From an uncultured Lachnospiraceae bacterium (GTDB taxonomy: Bacteria; Bacillota; Clostridia; Lachnospirales; Lachnospiraceae): a stretch of DNA of 36,918 bases. Position 1 is the stretch's first letter. Each line of letters opens with the position of its first letter. Made by a program: the position numbers and the translations under genes. The stretch covers positions 1 through 36,918 of the forward strand of contig CANQRW010000033.1 in assembly GCA_947626365.1 (NCBI GenBank). Reading direction: 5' to 3'. Below, piece by piece: positions 8,138 through 14,862 of the stretch. The notes under the pieces were generated by a model, which was given only the letters and a program-made list of their open reading frames with translations, searched no databases and was not told the origin of the DNA.

Positions 8138-8182
8138 GAATTTTAAATTCTCGGCTTGCTATTTACCTGGAATTTTAAATTC
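8138..8182. promoter_or_regulatory. Paired palindromic operators upstream of the HTH gene
   Basis: GAATTTTAAATTC, a palindrome around a central T, occurs at 8138-8150 and 8170-8182, with the flanking G and T also conserved. Centres are 32 bp apart, about three helical turns, so bound dimers would sit on the same DNA face. The arrangement suits autoregulation by the HTH protein, or control of the divergent relB promoter starting at 8206. Confidence 0.65.
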
Positions 8183-8205
8183 TGAAAGGATAATAATGAA
8201 AATGC

Positions 8206-8234
8206 TTTACTTTTTCATTACAATGTCATATACT
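8206..8234 (+). promoter_or_regulatory. Promoter of the relB/yoeB operon
   Basis: TTTACT (8206-8211) and TATACT (8229-8234) are 17 nt apart, followed by GAAAGGAG before the ATG at 8257. It is divergent from the HTH gene. Confidence 0.6.
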
Positions 8235-8256
8235 ATAGCCGAAAGGAGTGTTTCGT

Positions 8257-8526
8257 ATGGCACAGACAGTTAATGTGAACTTCCGCATGGATGCGGATTT
8301 GAAAAAGAGCATGGAGCAGACATGCTCTGATCTGGGGATGTCCATGAGTACGGCATTTACCATTTTCGCAAAAAAGGTAAGTCGTGAGAAGCGTATTCCG
8401 TTCGAGATATCGGCGGACCCTTTCTATTCGGAAAGCAATATCCGCTATCTGGAACGGAAAAAAAGGGAGATTGACGAGGGCAGAGCGCATTTTGCGGAGC
8501 ACGACTTGATAGAGGTGGATGACTGA
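8257..8526 (+). CDS. relB: RelB/DinJ-family antitoxin
   Basis: The protein opens MAQTVNVNFRMDADLKKSME, a ribbon-helix-helix start, followed by the conserved block MSMSTAFTIFAKKVSREKRIPFEI and a charged tail that should wrap the toxin. RelB/DinJ proteins neutralise the RNase and repress the operon through the N-terminal dimer. The start is the ATG after GAAAGGAGTGTTTCGT. The stop TGA overlaps the toxin ATG by one base, the usual translational coupling of antitoxin before toxin. Confidence 0.88.
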   Translation: MAQTVNVNFRMDADLKKSMEQTCSDLGMSMSTAFTIFAKKVSREKRIPFEISADPFYSESNIRYLERKKREIDEGRAHFAEHDLIEVDD

Positions 8527-8786
8527 TGCGGTTATCATGGGAAGATGAAGCCTGGGCAGATTACCTCTATTGGCAGGGACAGGATAAAAAGACCTTAAAG
8601 CGCATCAATATGCTGATAAAGGATATACAGAGAAGTCCATATGAGGGCTTAGGAAAACCGGAGCCGCTAAAGGAAAATCTAAGCGGCATGTGGAGCAGAC
8701 GCATAGACGAGGCCAACAGGATCGTCTATTATGAGAAATATGACGGCATTATTATAGTATCATGCCGGGGCCATTATGATGATTGA
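8526..8786 (+). CDS. yoeB: Txe/YoeB-family mRNA interferase toxin
   Basis: An 86-residue YoeB/Txe toxin, nearly the size of the E. coli protein, which cuts mRNA at the ribosomal A site. The catalytic residues E46 (KPEPLK), R65 (EANRIVYY) and H83 (GHYDD) fall at the same numbers as E46, R65 and H83 of E. coli YoeB, so the toxin looks intact. It starts within the stop codon of the RelB gene. A stem-loop (GTGGTAA 8816-8822 with TTACCAC 8835-8841) lies just downstream. Confidence 0.9.
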   Translation: MRLSWEDEAWADYLYWQGQDKKTLKRINMLIKDIQRSPYEGLGKPEPLKENLSGMWSRRIDEANRIVYYEKYDGIIIVSCRGHYDD

Positions 8787-8815
8787 GTTTTCTGCTTGTA
8801 TGGACTCCTGTTTTG

Positions 8816-8841
8816 GTGGTAACATTGGTTATCATTACCAC
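8816..8841. terminator. Stem-loop after the toxin gene
   Basis: GTGGTAA and TTACCAC form a 7-bp stem that can be extended by TTTT (8811-8814) against AAAA. The T-run is on the 5' side only, so function as an intrinsic terminator is uncertain. Confidence 0.4.
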
Positions 8842-8866
8842 AAAAATAGAAAGACTGAACGGTAAG

Positions 8867-8902
8867 CCGGACTTCTCTTCAATCTCTTTTTATGTTATAC
8901 TG
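8867..8902. repeat. Direct repeat copy 2 flanking the toxin-antitoxin cassette
   Basis: The core at 8872-8890 is identical to 7848-7866, with similar bases on both sides. This copy supplies the upstream part of the promoter of the EetA-like gene. Confidence 0.8.
8873..8901 (+). promoter_or_regulatory. Promoter of the EetA-like gene, with its -35 inside direct repeat copy 2
   Basis: A good -10 TATACT (8896-8901) stands 17 nt after a weak -35 TTCTCT (8873-8878). The -35 region is part of the repeat; the intact -10 is unique to this copy. Confidence 0.55.
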
Positions 8903-8981
8903 CACATTGATGAAACTGGCATGCCGGATCTGCCGGTATGCCAGTCTGATTTTGTATCTGTACGGAAGGAGCCCCGCGTTC

Positions 8982-9347
8982 ATGAAAACATCCGGGAAAC
9001 CGCTGATCAAAAAATGGGACCTGATCCTGGTCGTCCTCATCCTTCTGGCGGCCCTGATTCTCTATGGGTTTAACCGGTACTCCCACCGCGGGTCTGCCGC
9101 TTACGCGGCAATCTCTGTAGACGGTGAGACGGTAGCGCAGCTGGACCTGGATCAGGACACAGATTACATGGTTTCCGGCTATGGCGGCGGCAGCAACCAC
9201 GTGATTATCCAGGATGGGGAAGTCTGGGTGGATGAAGCCAGCTGTCCGGATAAGATCTGCATCCACCAGGGACATATCAGCAGCGACGGGCAGATGATCA
9301 TCTGTCTGCCTAACCGGATGATAGTAGAAATAAAGAGCGGAGACTAA
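8982..9347 (+). CDS. NusG domain II-containing membrane protein (EetA-like)
   Basis: A 121-residue protein with one N-terminal membrane anchor (about 13-30, WDLILVVLILLAALILYGF) and an extracytoplasmic NusG_II domain. The hallmark CPDKIC (C88, C93) followed by HQG and the end strand ICLPNRMIVEI are present. The ATG at 8982 is chosen because GGAAGGAG (8964-8971) lies 10 nt before it; an upstream in-frame ATG at 8892 lies inside the promoter. In Listeria the homologous EetA pairs with EetB in flavin-linked extracellular electron transfer. Here the partner family gene is at 7287 and the Rnf operon converges from the right, suggesting a redox-related membrane role, which is inferred. Confidence 0.8.
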   Translation: MKTSGKPLIKKWDLILVVLILLAALILYGFNRYSHRGSAAYAAISVDGETVAQLDLDQDTDYMVSGYGGGSNHVIIQDGEVWVDEASCPDKICIHQGHISSDGQMIICLPNRMIVEIKSGD

Positions 9348-9421
9348 CAGGATAAAAATCCTTTGTATCCACGCCGTTACACTGGCTGCCGGCGATAAAT
9401 CCGCTGAGTGCGAAATAGTTA

Positions 9422-9457
9422 AAGGACCTGCGGATCGTCGCCGATTCGCAGGTCCTT
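9422..9457. terminator. Strong hairpin after the EetA-like gene
   Basis: AAGGACCTGCG (9422-9432) pairs perfectly with CGCAGGTCCTT (9447-9457), and ATCG/CGAT continue the stem inside. It lies 75 nt after the stop, in a convergent intergenic region. Confidence 0.75.
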
Positions 9458-9463
9458 CTGTCG

Positions 9464-9514
9464 TTACGTCAGTATGCGAAAAACGCGCCAGTGACGCATT
9501 TTTTGCATTACGTC
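9464..9514. repeat. Dispersed palindromic repeat, copy A
   Basis: The core ATGCGAAAAACGCG (9474-9487) pairs with CGCATTTTTTGCAT across the loop CCAGTGA, with one mismatch and one wobble. TTACGTC stands on both sides (9464-9470, 9508-9514). The same core, loop and flanks recur at 35786-35880 in the opposite orientation. Between the convergent EetA-like gene and rnfB it can act as a two-way intrinsic terminator, because the stem contains A and T runs. Confidence 0.8.
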
Positions 9515-9559
9515 GTTTTCTTTCGATAATTCTGACATTCTATGATTCTGTTCCGTGTC

Positions 9560-9587
9560 CCGGTCTCTCGGTCAATCTCCTGACCGG
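9560..9587 (-). terminator. Hairpin immediately after rnfB
   Basis: CCGGTC (9560-9565) or CGGTC (9569-9573) can pair with GACCGG (9582-9587). It is the first stem-loop downstream of rnfB, with copy A of the palindromic repeat behind it. Confidence 0.45.
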
Positions 9588-9613
9588 ACTCCGTTCCCCG
9601 TCCCACCGGCTCA

Positions 9614-10399
9614 TCAGCTGATGATCTTGGACGGGCACTTGGCGGCGCACTTGCCGCAGCCTGTACATTTCTCATAGTCGATGACGGCCAGGTTGTTGTC
9701 CATGTGGATGGCGTCGAACTCGCACTGTCTGGTACACAGGGTGCAGCCGATACAGCCGTTCTCGCACTTGGCCTTTACGTCCTTGCCCTTGTCATGGCTG
9801 GAGCACTGAACCCGATGCTTGGCGTCGTAGGGAACCAGCTCGATCAGGTGGTTGGGGCATGTAGCCACGCACTTGCCGCAGGCCACGCATTTCTCCGGAT
9901 CCACCACGGCTACGCCGTCCACCACATGGATGGCGTCAAAGGCGCAGGCCTTCACGCAGGAGCCGTAACCCATACAGCCGTAAGCGCAGGCCTTCTCGCC
10001 GGCTCCGGGAACCACGGAGATCATCCGGCAGTCGTCGGCTCCGAAATAATTGTACTGAACCCTGGTCTTGTCGCAGGTGCCCTTACACTTGACGAAAGCA
10101 ACCTTCTTCACGGCGCTTCCTGCGTCTACGCCCATGATGGCGGCAATCTTATCCGCCACGGCGGGACCGCCTACGGGGCAGGCGTTCACAGCCGCCTTGC
10201 CCTTGGCGATGGCGTCGGCCAGACCGTCGCAGCCCGGATATCCGCAGCCGCCGCAGTTGTTGCCCGGCAGCTCCGCCCGGACCAGCATTTCTTTCTCATC
10301 CACTTCTACTTTAAACTTCTCACTGGCAATGCCGAGGAGTACGCCGATGATGATACCGATGGCGCCTATGATCACGGCAGCCAAAATAAGTCCTGTCAT
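9614..10399 (-). CDS. rnfB: Electron transport complex subunit RnfB (polyferredoxin)
   Basis: A 261-residue iron-sulfur subunit. An N-terminal membrane helix (about 3-24) is followed by the 4Fe-4S motif CGGCGYPGC...C (C49, C52, C57, C74), then four ferredoxin-like Cys groups near 138-152, 171-181 (CVACGKCVATCP), 212-226 and 245-255 (CTGCGKCAAKCP). It is thought to take electrons from reduced ferredoxin and pass them into the membrane complex. It is the last gene of rnfCDGEAB, the usual order, 18 nt after rnfA. Two hairpins and repeat copy A follow. Confidence 0.97.
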   Translation of the reverse strand: MTGLILAAVIIGAIGIIIGVLLGIASEKFKVEVDEKEMLVRAELPGNNCGGCGYPGCDGLADAIAKGKAAVNACPVGGPAVADKIAAIMGVDAGSAVKKVAFVKCKGTCDKTRVQYNYFGADDCRMISVVPGAGEKACAYGCMGYGSCVKACAFDAIHVVDGVAVVDPEKCVACGKCVATCPNHLIELVPYDAKHRVQCSSHDKGKDVKAKCENGCIGCTLCTRQCEFDAIHMDNNLAVIDYEKCTGCGKCAAKCPSKIIS

Positions 10400-10417
10400 A
10401 TCACGCTACCTCCTTCC

Positions 10418-11002
10418 TCAGATCAGTCCCGCGAATCCCATGAAGGCGATCGCCATCAGACCGGAGGTGATCAGCACAATCGGGGATCCCTGGAACGTGA
10501 ACGGGATATCATTGTCCGCGATACTCTCGCGGATACTGGACAGCAGCACGATGGCGATGGTGAAGCCTACGGCGGTGCCGATGCCATTGAAGACGCTCTC
10601 GATGATTCCGTAGCCGGACTGCACGTTGGTCAGGGCAGCGCCCAGAACCGCGCAGTTGGTGGTGATCAGGGGAAGGAACACGCCCAGCGCCTGATACAGG
10701 GAGGGAATGCTCTTCTTTAAGAACATCTCAACAAACTGAACCAAAGCCGCGATAACCAGGATAAAGGCAATAGTTTGCAGATAGGTTACATCCAGGGGTA
10801 CCAGCACAAACTTGTAGATCAGGCTGGTCACAAAGCTGGACAGGGTGATAACGAAGATAACCGCCACGCCCATGCCTACCGCCGTGTCCGTCTTCTTGGA
10901 AACTCCAAGGAACGGGCAGAGGCCCTGGAACTGGCTCAAAATAATATTATTTACCAGGGCGGAGCCCACGATAATCAACAATAACGATTTAATTGCATCC
11001 AT
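10418..11002 (-). CDS. rnfA: Electron transport complex subunit RnfA
   Basis: A 194-residue polytopic membrane protein with six predicted helices, normal length. It belongs to the RnfA/NqrE family and carries the NxILSQFQGLCPFLGVSKK segment near the N-terminus (19-38), with a conserved Cys that in relatives helps hold a membrane-embedded 2Fe-2S cluster between RnfA and RnfE. A second copy of that pattern, TTNCAVLGAAL, lies around residue 115. AAGGAGG precedes the ATG; 14 nt separate it from rnfE. Confidence 0.96.
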   Translation of the reverse strand: MDAIKSLLLIIVGSALVNNIILSQFQGLCPFLGVSKKTDTAVGMGVAVIFVITLSSFVTSLIYKFVLVPLDVTYLQTIAFILVIAALVQFVEMFLKKSIPSLYQALGVFLPLITTNCAVLGAALTNVQSGYGIIESVFNGIGTAVGFTIAIVLLSSIRESIADNDIPFTFQGSPIVLITSGLMAIAFMGFAGLI

Positions 11003-11016
11003 GCTCTTCCCCCTCC

Positions 11017-11808
11017 TTATTCATCTTTCTTATCCAGCTTGGCGCTGAGTTCCGCCTGTTTCCTGGCCAGCTCAGCCTGCTTGGCCTTCAGAGCATCCTC
11101 TTCCGCCTGCAGTCTTCTGGTCTCAAGAGTCGCGTGGTTGGCCATACACGCGGAGCCGGAGCAGTGCATGCAGTCGCCGCCGCAGGCCAGTACGGAACCA
11201 TTGCCTTCCACATTGGTGGCCGACGGCATCTTGAACTTGTTCTGCAGGGCCGTAAGACCAGCCAGGACGAAGAATGCGCCGGGGGCCAGACCGAAGATGG
11301 AGATGTGGAAATCCTCGGGGATAATGCCGATACCGAAAGCGGAACCGGAACCCAGAAGTTCACGGACCAGGCCGATACAGGTCAGGGCCAGGGCAAATCC
11401 AAGTCCCATACCGATACCGTCGAAGGCGGATTCCAGGGGACCGTTCTTCGCCGCGTAAGCCTCGGCACGGCCCAGGATAATGCAGTTTACCACGATCAGC
11501 GGAATGAAGATACCCAAGGCATCGTTCAGAGTCGGTATGTAAGCCTGCAGAAGCAGCTGAACGATGGTAACCAGGGAAGCTACGATAACGATGTAAGCCG
11601 GAATACGGACCCGGTCCGGAATGATATTCCGCAGGGCGGAGATGATCAGGTTGGAGAAGATCAGCACCGCCGTAGTGGTCAGTCCCATGCCCAGACCGTT
11701 GATGGCTGATGTGGTGGTAGCCAGTGTGGGGCACATGCCCAGCATCAGGACAAAGGTCGGGTTTTCTTTGATAATGCCGTTATATAAACGTTCTGCACAT
11801 TTACTCAT
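11017..11808 (-). CDS. rnfE: Electron transport complex subunit RnfE with cysteine-rich, coiled-coil C-terminal extension
   Basis: A 263-residue protein. Residues 1-195 are a normal six-helix RnfE/NqrD membrane domain, including NPTFVLMLGMCPTLA (conserved Cys near 26) and IVVNCIILGRAEA. The remaining about 65 residues are extra: a Cys cluster CGGDCMHCSGSAC (C209, C213, C216, C221; C-x3-C-x2-C-x4-C) and a highly charged helix with AEEDALKAKQAELARKQAEL heptad character. RnfE usually stops soon after the last helix. The tail may bind a metal or Fe-S centre on the cytoplasmic side, but this is inference. The ATG at 11808 is chosen since AGGAGG (11820-11825) overlaps the alternative GTG at 11820. 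Confidence 0.95.
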   Translation of the reverse strand: MSKCAERLYNGIIKENPTFVLMLGMCPTLATTTSAINGLGMGLTTTAVLIFSNLIISALRNIIPDRVRIPAYIVIVASLVTIVQLLLQAYIPTLNDALGIFIPLIVVNCIILGRAEAYAAKNGPLESAFDGIGMGLGFALALTCIGLVRELLGSGSAFGIGIIPEDFHISIFGLAPGAFFVLAGLTALQNKFKMPSATNVEGNGSVLACGGDCMHCSGSACMANHATLETRRLQAEEDALKAKQAELARKQAELSAKLDKKDE

Positions 11809-11823
11809 AATCAATCCCACCTC

Positions 11824-12435
11824 CTACTGGGCCAGGCAGCTGTTAACGAAATACAGGCTTCCGTTAACCGCGCCGGTCACTGCTCTGCTTGTGATGGTAG
11901 CACCGCTGATAGCGTCGATCTCGCTGTCAGAGGTGGAACCGGTCTTCGTCACAGTAAACTCATCTACCGTCCTGCCGGCAAACTGGGCCATCCACTCAGG
12001 CTCGGAAGCCCTCATGCCCAGGCCGGGAGTCTCCGCCAGAGTCAGGAAAGCGATTCCCTTCACTTCACCCTCGGTGCTGATTCCCACGGATACGGTTACA
12101 TCCCCGCCGTAACCGTCGCCGGAAGTGGCGGTCACTACATGGCCGATGGGATTACCGGAGGCGTCAACGCCGGTAACGCACTCATCGATGGTCACATTGC
12201 CGAAGCCCAGGCCGGGAATGTCCGCCGCTGCCTTCTCCATGGCTGCCGAGTAATCATCTTCCTGGAAACCGGATGCATCGGCCAGAACGGTACGGTAGGC
12301 CTCCTCCTTGGCTGCCTGCTGAGCCGCAGCGATGGGCTCCTTCGTCACTGTATAGACGCCGCCCAGGCAGGCGCCTGCCACCAGGGTGATGGCAAACAGG
12401 ATCAAAGCGTCTTTCATAAAGCTTACGGATTTCAT
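11824..12435 (-). CDS. rnfG: Electron transport complex subunit RnfG (FMN-binding)
   Basis: A 203-residue protein with one N-terminal membrane helix (about 8-28) and an extracytoplasmic FMN-binding domain. SGATIT (177-182) matches the flavinylation motif where ApbE attaches FMN to a threonine by a phosphoester bond. TLAETPGLGMRASEPEW is the family block before it. Its ATG overlaps the rnfD stop by 4 nt (ATGA), and the rnfE ribosome site overlaps its own stop, showing tight coupling. No apbE gene is in this window. Confidence 0.96.
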   Translation of the reverse strand: MKSVSFMKDALILFAITLVAGACLGGVYTVTKEPIAAAQQAAKEEAYRTVLADASGFQEDDYSAAMEKAAADIPGLGFGNVTIDECVTGVDASGNPIGHVVTATSGDGYGGDVTVSVGISTEGEVKGIAFLTLAETPGLGMRASEPEWMAQFAGRTVDEFTVTKTGSTSDSEIDAISGATITSRAVTGAVNGSLYFVNSCLAQ

Positions 12436-13367
12436 GCTTTCTTACCCTCCTTTCCAAATGCCGCCGGAAGGGTAAACCGCTCGATCAGCGGCACAAACAG
12501 GTTGCTGATGATGATGGCGTAGGATACGCCCTCAGCAGAGCCGCCGAAGAGACGGAACAATCCGGTCAGAACACCCAGCAGGACGCCGAACACGATCTGT
12601 CCGTTGGGGGTAATGGGGCTGGTCACATAGTCGGTCGCCATGAAGAAAGCGCCGAAGATCAGGCCGCCGCCGCACAGATGGGCCAGAACCTTGTTCAGGT
12701 CCATTCCGCCGAAGATAAACACAAAGATCGCAAATGTAAGAATGTACGCTCCCGGGATCCGGATGCTGATGACCTTCTTATACAGCAGGTACGCCGCGCC
12801 GATGAGAAGGGCGATGGTGGAAACCTCGCCGATGGTTCCCGGGATCCGTCCGATGAACATGGCGGAAATTTCATTGGGCCCCATGACGGTTCCGCTCTTC
12901 ATAAGAGCCAGGGGCGTCGCTCCGGACACGCCGTCCAGGGTAAAGGAGGACATCTTGCTGGCAAAAGAGATCAGCAGGAAACATCTTGCCGCCAATGCCG
13001 GGTTCATAAAGTTCTGTCCCAGGCCGCCGTACAGCTGCTTCACCACCACGATGGCGAAGACGCCGCCCAGGAAGGGAATCCACAGGGGAATCTCCGGAGG
13101 CATGTTCAGGCCCAGGATCATGCCGGTCACCACCGCGGACAGATCGCCGATGGTAATGGGCTTATGCAGCACCTTCTCATACACGTACTCGCTGAGCACA
13201 CAGCTGAGAACGGTAACCAGAAGGACCAGAAGGGCTTTCACGCCGAACTGCCAGACACCGTACAGTGATGTGGGAATCATGGCGATAACCACGTCCAGCA
13301 TCAGATTGCGGGTCGTCACGTCACTCCTTGTATGGGGTGAGGAAGATACGTTTAATAATTTATTCAT
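12432..13367 (-). CDS. rnfD: Electron transport complex subunit RnfD
   Basis: A 311-residue polytopic membrane subunit of the RnfD/NqrB family with about nine to ten helices. The segment DGVSGATPLA contains the SGAT (about 148-151) where FMN is covalently linked to threonine in this family. It carries electrons across the membrane together with RnfG. The ATG at 13367 has AGGAGG (13375-13380) 7 nt away; an upstream GTG at 13373 would collide with it. It lies 12 nt after rnfC and overlaps rnfG. Confidence 0.96.
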   Translation of the reverse strand: MNKLLNVSSSPHTRSDVTTRNLMLDVVIAMIPTSLYGVWQFGVKALLVLLVTVLSCVLSEYVYEKVLHKPITIGDLSAVVTGMILGLNMPPEIPLWIPFLGGVFAIVVVKQLYGGLGQNFMNPALAARCFLLISFASKMSSFTLDGVSGATPLALMKSGTVMGPNEISAMFIGRIPGTIGEVSTIALLIGAAYLLYKKVISIRIPGAYILTFAIFVFIFGGMDLNKVLAHLCGGGLIFGAFFMATDYVTSPITPNGQIVFGVLLGVLTGLFRLFGGSAEGVSYAIIISNLFVPLIERFTLPAAFGKEGKKA

Positions 13368-13379
13368 GTTCACCCCTCC

Positions 13380-14702
13380 TTATCCTTTTCTGCGGGCAGC
13401 CGCCACGGCTTTCCGCATCTCTTTAAACGACTGGGTCAGCGGCTTTCTGGCCGGACATATGTAGGAACAGCAGCCGCACTCGCAGCACTCCATGCCGTCC
13501 AGCTTGACAAAAGCGTCCATGTCATGCTTCAGCGCCGCCCGGTACATCTTCTGGGGAACGATATGGCTGGGACATACGGACACGCAGCGTCCGCAGCGGA
13601 TGCAGGCGCTGGGCTCCATGGCCGCCACATCATCCTTGCTTAAACAGGTCAGGGAGGAAGAGGTCTTCGCCACCGGAATGTTCAGATCAAACAGGGCCTG
13701 ACCCATCATGGGACCGCCGGAAATGATCTTCTCCGGATCCTTCTTAAATCCGCCTGCCGCGTCCACCAGCTCCTGATAGCAGGTACCCAGACGCACGCTG
13801 TAGTTTTTCGTGTTGGCGATGGCGTCGCCGGTAATGGTCACCGTCTTGGTCATCAGAGGCGTGCTTTTGCAGACCGCCATATAAATGGCTGCCGCCGTGT
13901 CCACATTGTCCACGATGCAGCCTACGTCCGCGGGAAGCATGGAGGAATTGATCTTCCGCCCCGTCACCGCGTAGATCAGGGTACGCTCACCGCCCTGAGG
14001 GTATTTGGTCTTCAGGGGACAAACCTCGATTCTGGACTCGCCCTTTACCAGTTCCGTCATCTTCTTGATGGCTTCCGGCTTATTGTCCTCGATGCCGATG
14101 ACGCCCTTGGCGCCGTCAAACAGCTTCAGGATCACCTTCAGACCGCCGATGACCTTCTCCGGTTCCTCGATCATCCTGCGGTAGTCGGAGGTCAGATAAG
14201 GCTCGCACTCCGCACCGTTGATAATGATATAGTCGATCTTCTCCGGATTCTTGGGAGCCAGCTTCACATGAGTAGGAAAGCCGGCGCCGCCCAGGCCCAC
14301 GATTCCTGCCTCCTTCACCATACCAAGGATATCTTCCTTGGAAAGAGAATCCAGGTCACGCTCCGTACCCAAACCTTCCACCGTCTTGTACTGACCGTCA
14401 TTCTCCACGATAATGGAGTCAACCATACTGCCGCCTGCCGTCCTGCGCTTCTCAATCCCCTTCACCGTACCCGAAACGGATGCGATGACGTGGGCTGAGA
14501 CGAAGCCGCCCGCTTCGGCTATCTTCTGGCCGGCCAGGATCTGATCGCCCTTTTTTACCAGAGCCTTGGCCGGAGCGCCGATGTGCTGGGATAACGGAAA
14601 AACCAGTTCTCCCTTTGGCATCAGGACTTCCATCGGCTGATTTTCTGACAGTTCTTTTCCCTCATAGGGATGAATTCCGCCAACAAATGTAGCCAATCCC
14701 AT
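13380..14702 (-). CDS. rnfC: Electron transport complex subunit RnfC
   Basis: A 440-residue peripheral subunit that exchanges electrons with NAD. It has an N-terminal barrel-sandwich region (about 30-100), a glycine-rich nucleotide site GLGGAGFPTHVKL (about 135-147), an SLBB-like region and two 4Fe-4S motifs, C367-x2-C370-x2-C373-x3-C377 and C406-x2-C409-x2-C412-x3-C416. It is first in rnfCDGEAB. Rnf couples reduced ferredoxin oxidation and NAD reduction to Na+ or H+ export. AGAGGG lies before the ATG, and a good promoter lies 77 nt upstream. Confidence 0.97.
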   Translation of the reverse strand: MGLATFVGGIHPYEGKELSENQPMEVLMPKGELVFPLSQHIGAPAKALVKKGDQILAGQKIAEAGGFVSAHVIASVSGTVKGIEKRRTAGGSMVDSIIVENDGQYKTVEGLGTERDLDSLSKEDILGMVKEAGIVGLGGAGFPTHVKLAPKNPEKIDYIIINGAECEPYLTSDYRRMIEEPEKVIGGLKVILKLFDGAKGVIGIEDNKPEAIKKMTELVKGESRIEVCPLKTKYPQGGERTLIYAVTGRKINSSMLPADVGCIVDNVDTAAAIYMAVCKSTPLMTKTVTITGDAIANTKNYSVRLGTCYQELVDAAGGFKKDPEKIISGGPMMGQALFDLNIPVAKTSSSLTCLSKDDVAAMEPSACIRCGRCVSVCPSHIVPQKMYRAALKHDMDAFVKLDGMECCECGCCSYICPARKPLTQSFKEMRKAVAAARRKG

Positions 14703-14778
14703 ACCACATAACCCTCTTTCTTTCTAAATTTGTTAAAAAATACACAAACAGGCCCATAGAAAAACCTGCGCTATTGCC

Positions 14779-14807
14779 AGTATAGCACAAAAATCACCCG
14801 GACTCAA
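14779..14807 (-). promoter_or_regulatory. Sigma-A promoter of the rnf operon
   Basis: On the minus strand, TTGAGT (14802-14807) and TATACT (14779-14784) are 17 nt apart, in the 160-bp gap between the debranching enzyme and rnfC. Confidence 0.75.
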
Positions 14808-14862
14808 TTACAAAAATCGATACAATATACATAAATCCTGCATAATTTACGCAGCAAAACCG

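Noticed and set aside
8787-8891. A small plus-strand protein in the gap after the toxin gene (open frame 8783-9073)
   Set aside because: It runs through the hairpin, the flanking repeat and the start of the EetA-like gene in the wrong frame, without a ribosome site.
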